Positions 47,384 to 58,057 of a stretch of 64,000 nt of DNA are shown one piece after another; position 1 is the first letter of the stretch, and each line of letters begins with the position of its first letter. Made by a program: the position numbers and the translations under genes. A model generated the notes under the pieces. The model made no database searches. It was given only the letters and a program-made list of their open reading frames with translations, and had not been told where the DNA came from. Source of the DNA: Acipenser ruthenus (lineage: Eukaryota; Chordata; Actinopteri; Acipenseriformes; Acipenseridae); assembly GCF_902713425.1 (NCBI RefSeq), contig NC_081223.1, forward strand, positions 1,392,001-1,456,000. Direction: 5' to 3'.

Positions 47384-47390
47384 AGGTACG
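47317..47390 (+). tRNA. tRNA-Asn(GTT), one acceptor mismatch
   Basis: Identical to the intact copies except CCCAGGTACG at the 3' end, which unpairs one acceptor base pair. Confidence 0.85.
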
Positions 47391-47525
47391 ATGTTTTTTG
47401 CATTTCTTAATCACATTAGAAAATGGCATTCTGATACTCTGTTATTTCATCCAATTACGCTGAAGAATAAATGTGCTCTGTTTTTTCAGTTCAAAATAAT
47501 ACAAAACAAATACCGTCTTGTTGTT

Positions 47526-47598
47526 TGCCGAAACCCGGGATCGAACCAGGGACCTTTAGATCTTCAGTCTAACGCTCTCCCAACTGAGCTATTTCGGC
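47526..47598 (-). tRNA. tRNA-Phe(GAA), canonical
   Basis: 73 nt with intact acceptor stem (GCCGAAA / TTTCGGC) and GAA anticodon. Confidence 0.95.
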
Positions 47599-48209
47599 TT
47601 GACAAGACTGATGTTTCGAGATAGCATTCTTTTTGGCAATCCAGTAAACCTGTAATGAGAAACGTTCAACAGCTCGGCAACAGCATAATAGAATCCGATG
47701 CCTTTACAAATGCGTTTCGAAACTCTTAAGTTTTCTCCCAAATGCGGTTCTCAACAAATGGTTTTTTTTGGCTCTGGTCTTGTATCATCACCCTGACTAC
47801 TGTCCGTCAGAAAGTGGCATTAATAAAAACGTCATTATGCAAAGTTCCCAATGCGCAAATACGCAGCATATTTAAACTTCTTCACAATCTTAAACCTTCC
47901 CAAATGAATTTAAAATACTTACTGACAGGTTACACACATTTTCACTATCTCATGCAAGGAAGTGTTAATATGACTTTATTACCCAACTGTGTCAATGGAG
48001 ACTGGTCAACAGTAATTTCGGATTCACTTTAGCTTATTGTGCTGTATCAAATGAAACATAAAAATGAATCGCAATACAATAAATATCTGTTTGATCGCTA
48101 TATAATCAATATGCTGTATAGGCTAAATTGTATAAATAAATGTCCGGAAAGATTCAAATTCAAACACGTTAAAAAATGAAACAGTGTGTAATAAAAACAA
48201 AGGCGGCTT

Positions 48210-48281
48210 TGACCTCGACGTGATTTGAACACGCAACCTTCTGATCTGGAGTCAGACGCGCTACCGTTGCGCCACGAAGTC
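48210..48281 (-). tRNA. tRNA-Trp(CCA)
   Basis: Same sequence as the copy at 23909. It ends a shorter unit in which the segment after Phe has been joined directly to Trp flank. Confidence 0.9.
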
Positions 48282-48781
48282 CGGGTGTCATGCCAGCTTG
48301 TTATGCAATGCTAGAGTGTACAGCAAGCATGCCAAACACATGGCGGTGCCGACGCTGATACTCGGAAAACACTCGGTATCACCAGGGTCATGGGAAACAG
48401 CCGACTCAATACTTGTTCGTAGCCAGCAGGGCTATGAACTTGTCGGAAGTGTGTTTGATTCTCAGCTTTAAAAGTAAAGAAAACATAAAACAATGCGATT
48501 TGCTTTTATAAATTTCATTATTTGAAACGTGGGCATAAACACAGTTGTATTGGCTGGGAATCGTCTCTGGTCAATTACTTGGAAAGCAGCTATGCTGACC
48601 AATATATCACCAATGGGGGAAAGCTGGCAGTACTGAGTGACACAGAAGACGGATTCTCTCAGCGCATCTCTGAATGCGCACTGGCACAAAGGGGCTTTTC
48701 TCATCTAATGACGTGGCAGAATGCAATAATGTATTGGGTTAATTTGCCTCCAAACGAAACATAAATACATGTGTATGTATT

Positions 48782-49646
48782 TGACACAAGTGACCCTATG
48801 CCTGTGTTTATTTATTTATTTTCTGCACGTATTAATTAATATTGTGTGAATATTTTATTTAGATCGTTTTTTTTTTCTTTTTCATAATTTTCTGTTTGCT
48901 TTGCACTGTGTTTTTTGCTGTGTTGATTATTATTTGTCTATTTTGTTTGGTGCACGGGTGAAACGGAGTTCGTAATTAAAGTATTTTTTGTTTTGTTTAT
49001 CACAAGCACTGTCCACACGGACCTCAGGTCCCGCCCCAAACAATTGCAGGTACCTGTACACACCTGGAATTAGAAGGGCTTTGAGGAATAAAAAGGGTGA
49101 GGAACTAAGAGACTGGGAGCATGGAACTAGGAGATACCGGAATAGGAAAGAGAGAGAAGCCGAGGGATGTAAACGAAAATAAAGAGTACGAGATTAGACA
49201 GTGAGGGGCTGTGTTTTTTTTGGGGCACGGACAGTGTCAGTTTCGTTTTGTTATTTTTTTTTCGTGGACTCACTCTGGGAGGACTGCGGAACTTGGTGAT
49301 TGAAGACATTTGAAAAGAGGTACTGACAAGAACCTTTGCGTTCGTGGTTTATGTCAGGATATCAGGATCTCTCCTGAGGCCTTCAGCTGAAGCGCAGCAC
49401 CCTATGGAGAGGGCTGCCCAAACAGGCGTCTGGACAGGAGCCCTAAGAGGAGGTCTGGACCAGAGAGTGGATGACGTATGGTTAAGTGAACAAATACACT
49501 TTAAAATGCATCTCATGGTCAGAAATAAAACAATAATTCAAATAAACAAACTGTGCAAAAAAAGGAAAACCAATCCAATTAAAATTCAAAAATCATAAGT
49601 GATAATACTGAAAAAAATAATAATCAACACATTCGTCACCCGTGAC
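48782..49646 (+). mobile_element. LTR-like repeat, copy 3 (fossil)
   Basis: Near-identical to copy 2, 4.52 kb away, and duplicated with the tRNA unit rather than by transposition. Confidence 0.55.
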
Positions 49647-49647
49647 A

Positions 49648-50115
49648 TTACCACCACTGCGATCTTGAAAATGTTTGTATGCCACAGAATTTAAGATCTG
49701 AAACGGAATGTTTGGCATCTACAAAATGTCTAGCGAGTGGTCGATGAATATATTTTCTCCTAATTGAACTTTTATGCTCGCTCATTAATGTGCAATTGTA
49801 ACTGTCTAATAGTTTTACCACCATATTGCAAATGGCTAGGACAAGAAATCACATAAATGACATGAGTTGAAGCACAATCACTTGCAAGATACTGTACTCT
49901 TTTTTTTCGTTGTATGGCTTGTGCATTTTCTTAGTTTTAAATGTATTATCACAGGCGGTACACTTACGATTTGGAAAAAATCCAGTAGATTTGTCCAGTA
50001 CACCTAGATCTCTCGAACATCTAAACGAGTCAGCCCTTAATAAAGACCGTCCGTGTTCATTTTGGCTTTTACGACATTGTCTATACACAACAGCTCTTAT
50101 GTAATCCTATTGGTA
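49648..50115 (-). mobile_element. Penelope-like GIY-YIG fragment (fossil), copy B
   Basis: Duplicate of copy A within the next unit. Confidence 0.7.
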
Positions 50116-50159
50116 TCGAATCGATCGCAATTAATGTGTTCCATGTTTCCAGTCAGTTT

Positions 50160-50640
50160 GATAGTTTTAATACTGTATTACATTCTGAATATGAATAGAG
50201 CTGAATTATTAATTGTTGATAATACTTAGAATACCAGATACATATTTAGCATTAAAAAGCAATACATGTGATTTATTTAATAGTCGTTCATTATTTTGTG
50301 TATCAGCCGCCACACAAAGCTGAGCGCAGTGCCTTATACTGTAATGATGCTCCAGTCAGTCTGCCCGGAATTCACCTGAACCATCTTAAAAACACGAAGC
50401 CCCGAATAAGCTAATTTGTAAGTTAGTAAAGAATTGCGCTAATATAACGAAGCTAAATTTGAACTCCTAGCTGGAGCAACGAGAGAGGGCGAGAGGGCGG
50501 GGCAGAGAAGGAGGGGGAGACGCTGCTAGGCAACCGGCTCGTGAACATTCCACTCAGCTGAGCAGAGACCGTTAGGATTTAAAAATGCGAACGTTCCGAG
50601 CGGCGTTAGGCGCTTCGTTAAATTAACACACCGTTGCTGG
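50160..50640. repeat. GC-rich X-box-bearing segment, copy 4
   Basis: As copy 3, same position in the next unit. Confidence 0.8.
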
Positions 50641-50912
50641 CATATGAATATAACCATATTTTTAAATACTCCAATAGGACTGCATTAAAAACGATGTGTT
50701 TTCAAAGTAATATGTTATTTGGAATTTTAAAACTATCAAGTTAAATAACATGTTTGGACACAAAATATTTTTCAGTGAGGTTAACAAGTAGTCTGTTTAT
50801 AAAAAAAAATGCAATCTGTGTTAGGAACACTATTTTAGTCCGATTTAAAATGGAAATTAAAATGGTATTGAGTGCTGAAATTTATTATTTTTAAAAATAA
50901 GTTAAATTGAAC

Positions 50913-51023
50913 TGTCAGTAGTGGGATTTGAACCCACGAATCCATTCAGAGACCAGAACACACAATTCTTTAGAAAGACAGAGTCCTTGAGTCTGGCGCC
51001 GTAGACCACTTGACCATTCTGAC
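50913..51023 (-). tRNA. tRNA-Leu(CAA) with intron, degenerate
   Basis: Intron and anticodon kept. D arm reads TGGTCAAGTGG and the T-stem side reads CCACGAATCC on plus, so pairing is reduced. Confidence 0.65.
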
Positions 51024-51367
51024 AAGCTCCGTTTGTTATTGTAGAAAACCGCATTATTTATTTCAGCACACACTAGGGTTCTCGTATCAAGGCCCGATTG
51101 GGTTTATTACGCACATACCAACTGTTGCTCCATGAATGATGTTATGACAAGTGTAAAAAAAAGAAACGGATTGAAGTCAACCCAAAAAGTAAGATTATTT
51201 ATTTCAATATCGTTATAGCTATAAACGATGCATGCTTTTTACAATAGCAATTGCTATTTGACAATGACCAATAAGTAATTTTGTTGCAATACTGTATACA
51301 CTGTGAACATAATCAGACTTTGCTCCGTTGTCTCGAAGAAACATCTTCAATTTGTATTTAAAAAGGA

Positions 51368-51440
51368 CGCCCAACGTGGGGCTCGAACCCACGACCCTGA
51401 GATTAAGAGTCTCATGCTCTATCGACTGAGCTAGCCGGGC
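51368..51440 (-). tRNA. tRNA-Lys(CTT), one D-arm change
   Basis: CTCTATCGAC on plus gives a D-loop substitution; the remainder is canonical. Confidence 0.88.
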
Positions 51441-51855
51441 TGACTGGTGCACGTTTCTTTCACTGTAACCAACTGAGCTATTAATTTGTCATCTTATTTG
51501 AGAAAATAGTGAATGACAGAACCAAAGATTCCAAATATAATCCACTGAACTGTAGCTTTATTATCATAATGAAAACAGATTACACATGACCACAGTTCTG
51601 TATCAAAATTAAGACGTAAGTATATGGTTTCCATTGTAGCTATTTACACACACTGCTCTGTTGTCTCCCAGGGTGTTATCTAACAAAAAAGACACATGCT
51701 GTGCTGCCATAATTGATTACATAGACTTTCCAGCCCCGTGTTGCTTTCATCTTAGATGTGATCTCAGGTTTTGCTGAGTTCTGCTCCCTCGATCACGTTC
51801 TGCAGCATCTCGCCTTGCTAATCACTGCCGTATGCTTTGGCGGCTTAATAGGTTG

Positions 51856-51861
51856 GTCTCT

Positions 51862-51922
<61 letters not shown>

Positions 51923-51929
51923 AGGGACG
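51856..51929 (+). tRNA. tRNA-Asn(GTT), canonical
   Basis: Same as 27091-27164. A TTTT run follows within 10 bases. Confidence 0.95.
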
Positions 51930-52064
51930 ATGCTTTTTGCATTTCTTAATCACATTAGATAATGGCACTCTGATACGCTGTTATTTCATCCAATTACGTT
52001 GAAGAATAAATGTGCTCTCTTTTTTTAGTTCAAAATAATACAAAACAAATATCGTCTTGCTGTT

Positions 52065-52137
52065 TGCCGAAACCCGGGATCGAACCAGGGACCTTTAGAT
52101 CTTCAGTCTAACGCTCTCCCAACTGAGCTATTTCGGC
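52065..52137 (-). tRNA. tRNA-Phe(GAA), canonical
   Basis: Matches the copy at 47526. Confidence 0.95.
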
Positions 52138-52842
52138 TTGACAAGACTGATGTTTCGCGATAGCATTCTTTTTGGCAATCCAGTAAACCTGTAATGAGAA
52201 ACGTTCAACAGCTCGGCAACACCATAATAGAATCCGATGCCTTTACAAATGTGTTTCGAAACTGTTAAGTTTTCTCCCAAATGCGATTCTCAACAAATGT
52301 TTTTTTTTTTTTTTTTTTTTTTTGTATTCCTTCCAGAGTAAGTCCAAAATGCAAACACTGGAACTGGCTGCCTGAAAGTGCAGCGCTTGAACTGCCTCAA
52401 CAAACGCTTAGCTCTAAAACGTGTACATTGAAAGTCTATTAACATCTTTAACACAATCATCTGTATTCCAATCCACAGGGTGATCAATAAAGTGACTGCT
52501 GGCTTTGTTTAAATATTAACAAGATGTTTTCAGGATTCACGCGTATTCTGAGCAAGCACGATAGAATATGGTAGTGAAAGGACAAGCAAATAACAGGTTT
52601 ATTGGCTCCGGTCTTGTATCATCACCCTGACTACTGTCCGTAAGAAAGTGGCATTAATAAAAACGTCATTATGCAAAGTTCCCAATGCGCAAATACGCAG
52701 CATATTTAAACTTCTTCACAATCTTAAACCTTCCCAAATGAATTTAAAATACTTACTGACAGGTACGGCCCTTTCCCAATGTAACACTCTGCTTTGTTTG
52801 AACACCAACGATGGGTGGGACATTATGTAGTAAACCACAATA

Positions 52843-53335
52843 CTATTGTTCCCACTGTTCACGAGATGAGGCGTTGCCGTGGTAACCATGGTCTGTGAGG
52901 CGCCGGTGTGAAAGAGTTGCAGTGCAGCGGTGACGTCGGAACAGTCTTTCTGATGAAAACGCAGAGCAAGCTGAGAATGACGCTGCGCTTTGAACGGCGC
53001 TGTAGCTGCGCTGGAGACTGGATGGAGCAGAAAAGACTAACGTTGGAGCTCCTGCAGAAAAATACAAAAGCTGAATGATGAAAAGAATCACCTGAGCAGG
53101 TAGGAAAATAGCTGATACTGTCTACCAGCGCTGAGCAGAGAAATGACCTGCAGTAAAAGGAGCGAACAACAAAAAACAAACACAGACGAAGGACGGAAGC
53201 AGTGCTGGGTATATAAATAGAAAAGAAGGAGAGATTGACATGCAAGCTACCTAACGGGATTGCCCATACTGCTCTGGTCACGCCCTTTTTACCGGACCAA
53301 ACACAGCAGCGCAAGATAATGGCAGAGAGACTGGA
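52843..53335. repeat. GC-rich spacer segment with perfect X-box, copy 1
   Basis: Contains GTTGCCGTGGTAAC (52873-52886), a perfect RFX X-box, and a TATAAATA box near 53214. Its partner is 57109-57520. A 151-codon minus-strand frame spans it but is disrupted differently in the partner, so I do not call it a gene. Confidence 0.6.
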
Positions 53336-53476
53336 ACTTGATTGAAACTGAAGTAATTTGTTTGTCGCTATATAATCAATATGTTGTGTGGGCTAAATTG
53401 TATAAATAAATGTCCGGATTTCAAATTCAAACACGCTAAAAAATGATATAGAGTGGAATAGATATAAAGACGGTTT

Positions 53477-53548
53477 TGACCTTGACGTGATTTGAACACG
53501 CAACCTTCTGATCTGGAGTCTGACGCGCTACCGTTGCGCCACGAAGTC
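53477..53548 (-). tRNA. tRNA-Trp(CCA), one anticodon-stem change
   Basis: GAGTCTGACG on plus for GAGTCAGACG alters one stem base; a second change lies in the T arm or acceptor side (CTTGACG). Confidence 0.8.
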
Positions 53549-53972
53549 CTGGTGTACTGTTTGCTTGTGATGCAATGTTAGAGTGCACAGCGTGACATGA
53601 ACGCATGCGATAATGTGTTATTACCAACAGAAACATAAATAAAAGTGTATGTATTTATTTGTGAATAAACTATATTGCTTATACGATGGGACCAGAGACC
53701 TTACATCGGCAATCTAATGATAGGCCAACCCCTGAGAGACTTTGTCTTGACCAGGGACTAATATAATCTAAAAACAAACTGCGATGGGAATGTGAATAGA
53801 GTCAAATACATTTGTACCATTCTGTAAATTATATATATATATATATATACCTCAAGTAACTGTAGTTTTTTTTAAATACTTTTTTTTATTTTATAACTGT
53901 AGCTTTATTATCATAATGAAAACATATTACACATGACCACAGTTCTGTAACAAAATGACAAAAACAAAGACG

Positions 53973-54044
53973 TTCCCATACCGGGAGTCGAACCCGGGCC
54001 GCCTGGGTGAAAACCAGGAATCCTAACCGCTAGACCATATGGGA
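53973..54044 (-). tRNA. tRNA-Glu(TTC), canonical
   Basis: 72 nt, GGTTTTCACC anticodon arm, all stems paired. TTTTT terminator downstream. Confidence 0.95.
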
Positions 54045-54079
54045 AGGTGAATATCAAACTCATTTACATGCAACAGTAG

Positions 54080-54520
54080 CTACACTCTAAAACCATGTGT
54101 AAGTTTGGGACATTCATAAACACTTATCTGTAACACTTTTTAAACGCGTCAAGGCGTTTACTTTATAAACATGTTTAGAATATAAACGCGTTAAGGTGCT
54201 TAAGTAATAAACACGTGAATATGTTTATTCGCTCTAACACTTTTTAAACACCTGAACACGTTTACAAATCTACAGGTGTTTAACATCTAAACACGTAAAA
54301 TGCTTTCTTATTTTTACAATACAAAAAGACACAAATTAAACAACTTACTTTTATTTATTGCATATTTCAAAGTTAAGCCAAAAACTTTTTTAAACAAAAA
54401 ATCTATTGCAATAGTAACAAGTATTTGAATTGTAATAAATATTTACAATTTGAAGAATAAAATCTGTTACACCTATATACATATTGTAGCGTGCATGGTG
54501 GAAGGCAGCAATAGGGCTGG
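54080..54520. repeat. AT-rich segment dense in TTTAAACGCG / AAACACG motifs, copy 1
   Basis: Many short direct and inverted copies of AAACACG, AAACGCG and their complements over ~230 bp, then plain AT-rich DNA. Repeated at 59850-60290. Confidence 0.6.
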
Positions 54521-54524
54521 TAGG

Positions 54525-54615
54525 TGTCTCGAACATCTAAACGAGTCAGCCCTTAATAAAGACCGTCCGTGTTCATTTCGGCGTTTATGACATTGTCTAT
54601 ACACAACAGCTCTTA
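54525..54615 (-). mobile_element. Penelope-like fragment (fossil), short copy C
   Basis: Begins abruptly at CTCGAACATCTAAACGAGTC and matches one end of copies A and B. Confidence 0.6.
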
Positions 54616-54669
54616 TGTAATCCTATTGGTATCGAATCGATCGCAATTAATGTGTTCCATGTTTCCAGT

Positions 54670-55165
54670 CAGTTTGATAGTTTTAATACTGTATTACATT
54701 CTGAATATGAATAGAGCTGAATTATTAATTGTAGATAATACTTAGAATACCAGATACATATTTAGCATTAAAAAGCAATAGATGTGATTTATTTAATAGT
54801 CGTTCATTATTTTGTGTATCAGCCGCCACACAAAGCCGAGCGCAGTGCGGTATACTGTAATGATGCTGCAGTCAGTCTGCCCGGACTGCACCTGAACCAT
54901 GTTAAAAACACGAAGCTTCTAATAAGCTAATTTGTAAAAGTTAGTAAAGAATTGCGCTAATATAACGAAGCAGAATTTGAACTCCTAGCTGGAGCAACGA
55001 GAGAGGGCGAGAGGGCGAGAGGGCGAGAGGGCGGGGCAGAGAAGGAGGGGGAGACGCTGCTAGGCAACCGGCTCGTGAACATTCCACTCAGCTGAGCAGA
55101 GACCGTTAGGATTTAAAAATGCGAACGTTCCGAGGGGCGTTAGGCGCTTCGTTAAATTAACACAC
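54670..55165. repeat. GC-rich X-box-bearing segment, copy 5
   Basis: As the other copies, but the GAGAGGGC octamer is expanded to about five units near 55000-55030. Confidence 0.8.
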
Positions 55166-55508
55166 CATTGCTGGCATTTGAATGTAACCATATTTTAAAT
55201 ACTCAAATAGGACTGTATTAAAAAAATATATTATGTTTTTCAAAGTAATATGTTATTTGGAATATTAAAACAATCAAGTTAAATAACATGTTTCGACACA
55301 AAATATTTTTCAGTGACGTTAACAAGTAGTCTGTTTACAACAAAAATGCAATTTGCGTTAGGAACACTATTTTAGTCGGATTTAAAATGGAAATTAAAAT
55401 GGTATTGAGTGCTGACAAGAGTTTGGTATCAGCTGTTGATTTTCTTAAAACAATCTTTAATAGTAAAATAAAGAAATGTATTCTTTTTAAAAATAAGTAA
55501 AATTGAAC

Positions 55509-55545
55509 TGTTAGAAGTGGGATTTGAACCCACGCCTCTATTCAA
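55509..55545 (-). pseudogene. tRNA-Leu(CAA), 3' part only
   Basis: Only the T arm and variable arm remain. The break joins ATTCA directly to ATAAGTAATTTTG, the spacer found just downstream of the Lys gene in other units, showing a clean internal deletion. Confidence 0.9.
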
Positions 55546-55641
55546 TAAGTAATTTTGTTGCAATACTGTATACAATGTGAACAGAATCAGACATTGCTCC
55601 GTTGTCTTGAAGAAACATCTTCAATTTGTATTTAAAAAGGA

Positions 55642-55714
55642 CGCCCAACGTGGGGCTCGAACCCACGACCCTGAGATTAAGAGTCTCATCCTCTACCGAC
55701 TGAGCTAGCCGGGC
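55642..55714 (-). tRNA. tRNA-Lys(CTT), one substitution
   Basis: CTCATCCTC on plus where other copies have CTCATGCTC, changing one base between the D and anticodon arms. Other stems are intact. Confidence 0.85.
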
Positions 55715-56129
55715 TGACTGGTGCTCGTTTCTTTCACTGTAACCAACTGAGCTATTAATTTGTCATCTTATTTGAGAAAATAGTGAATGACAGAACCAAA
55801 GATTCCAAATATAATCCACTGAACTGTAGCTTTATTATCATAATGAAAACAGATTACACATGACCACAGTTCTGTATCAAAATTAAGTCGTAAGTATATG
55901 GTTTCCATTGTAGCTATTTACACACACTGCTCTGTTGTCTCCCAGGGTGTTATCTAACAAAAAAGACGCATGCTGTGCTGCCATAATTGATTACATAGAC
56001 TTTCCTGCCCCGTCTTGCTTTCTTCTTAGATGTGATCTCAGGTTCTGCTAAGTTCTGCTCCCTCGATCACGTTCTGCAGCATCTCGCCTTGCTAATCACT
56101 GCCGTATGCTTTGGCGGCTTAATAGGTTG

Positions 56130-56135
56130 GTCTCT

Positions 56136-56169
<34 letters not shown>

Positions 56170-56203
56170 TGAAAGGTTGGTGGTTCAAGCCCACCCAGGG
56201 ACG
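56130..56203 (+). tRNA. tRNA-Asn(GTT), one stem wobble
   Basis: GTTAACTGAA gives a G-U pair in the anticodon stem. Otherwise canonical. Confidence 0.85.
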
Positions 56204-56338
56204 ATGCTTTTTGCATTTTTTAATCACATTAGATAATGGCACTCTGATACGCTGTTATTTCATCCAATTACGCTGAAGAATAAATGTGCTCTCTTTTTTT
56301 AGTTCAAAATAATACAAAACAAATATCGCCTTGCTGTT

Positions 56339-56411
56339 TGCCGAAACCCGTGATCGAACCAGGGACCTTCATATCTTCAGTTTAACGCTCTCCCAACTGA
56401 GCTATTTCGGC
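56339..56411 (-). tRNA. tRNA-Phe(GAA), decaying
   Basis: Several changes against the canonical copies (CCCGTGATCG in the T arm, CATATCTTCAGTTTAAC around the anticodon). The anticodon is still GAA, but stems are mismatched. Confidence 0.65.
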
Positions 56412-57108
56412 TTGACAAGACTGATGTTTCGAGATAGCATTCTTTTTGGCAATCCAGTAAACCTGTAATGAGAAACGTTCAACAGCTCGGCAACACCATA
56501 ATAGAATCCGATGCCTTTACAAATGTGTTTTGAAACTGTTAAGTTTTCTCCCAAATGCGGTTCTCAACAAATGTTTTTTTTTTTTTTTTGTATTCCTTCC
56601 AGAGTAAGTCCAAAAGGCAAACACTGGAACTGGCTGCCTGAAAGTGCAGCGCTTGAACTGCCTCAACAAACGCTGAGCTCTAAAACGTGTACATTGAAAG
56701 TCTATTAACATCTTTAACACAATCATCTGTATTCCAATCCACAGGGTGATCAATAAAGTGACTGCTGGCTTTGTTTAAATATTAACAAGATGTTTTCAGG
56801 ATTCACGCGTATTCTGAGCAAGCACGATAGAATATGGTAGTGAAAGGACAAGCAAATAACAGGTTTATTGGCTCTGGTCTTGTATCATCGCCCTGACTAC
56901 TGTCCGTAAGAAAGTGGCATTAATAAAAACGTCATTATGCAAAGTTCCCAATGCGCAAATACGCAGCATATTTAAACTTCTTCACAATCTTAAACCTTCC
57001 CAAATGAATTTAAAATACTTACTGACAGGTACGGCCCTTTCCCAATGTAACACTCTGCTTTGTTTGAACACCAACGATGGGTGGGATATTATGTAGTAAA
57101 CCACAATA

Positions 57109-57520
57109 CTATTGTTCCCACTGTTCACGAGATGAGGCGTTGCCGTGGTAACCATGGTCTGTGAGGCGCCGGTGTGAAAGAGTTGCAGTGCAGCGGTGAC
57201 GTCGGAACAGTCTTTCTGATGAAAACGCAGAGCAAGCTGAGAATGACGCTGCGCTTTGAACGGCGCTGTAGCTGCGCTGGAGACTGGATGGAGCAGAAAA
57301 GACTAACGTTGGAGCTCCTGCAGAAAAATAGCAAAGCTGAATGATGAAAAGAATAGAAACAAACACAGACGAAGGGCGGGAGCAGTGCTGGGTATATAAA
57401 TAGAAAAGAAGGAGAGATTGACATGCAAGCTACCTAACGGGATTGCCCATACCGCTCTGGTCACGCCCTTTTTACCGGACCAAACACAGCAGCGCAAGAT
57501 AATGGCAGAGAGACTGGAAC
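57109..57520. repeat. GC-rich spacer segment with perfect X-box, copy 2
   Basis: Homologue of 52843-53335 with an ~80-bp internal deletion. The X-box at 57139-57152 is unchanged. Confidence 0.6.
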
Positions 57521-57674
57521 TTGATTGAAACTGAACTGCCCCCCCAGGAAGTAATTTGTTTGTCGCTTTATAATCAATATGTTGTGTAGGCTAAATTGTA
57601 TAAATAAATGTCCGGATTTCAAATTCAAACACGCTAAATAATGATAAAGAGTGGAATTGATATAAAGACGGTTT

Positions 57675-57746
57675 TGACCTCGACGTGATTTGAACACACA
57701 ACCTTCTGATCTGGAGTCAGATGCGCTACCGTTGCGCCACAATGTC
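57675..57746 (-). tRNA. tRNA-Trp(CCA), damaged acceptor stem
   Basis: CACAATGTC at the 5' end (plus orientation) replaces CACGAAGTC, breaking acceptor pairs; the T arm also has a change. Confidence 0.65.
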
Positions 57747-58025
57747 CTGGCGTACTGTTTGCTTGTGATGCAATGTTAGAGTGCACAGCGTGACATGAAC
57801 GCATGCGATAATGTGTTAATTTACCAACAGAAACATAAATAAAAGTGTATGTATTTATTTGTGAATAAACTATCTTGCTTATACGATGGGACCAGAGACC
57901 TTACATCGGCAATCTAATGATAGGCCAACCCCTGAGAGACTTTGTCTTGACCAGGGACTAATATAATCTAAAAACAAACTGCGATGGGAATGTGAATAGA
58001 GTCAAATACATTTGTACCATTCTGT

Positions 58026-58057
<32 letters not shown>

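Noticed and set aside
52859-53314. 151-codon minus-strand frame in the array spacer
   Set aside because: The homologous unit at 57109-57497 breaks it with a deletion and frame change; no domain is recognisable.
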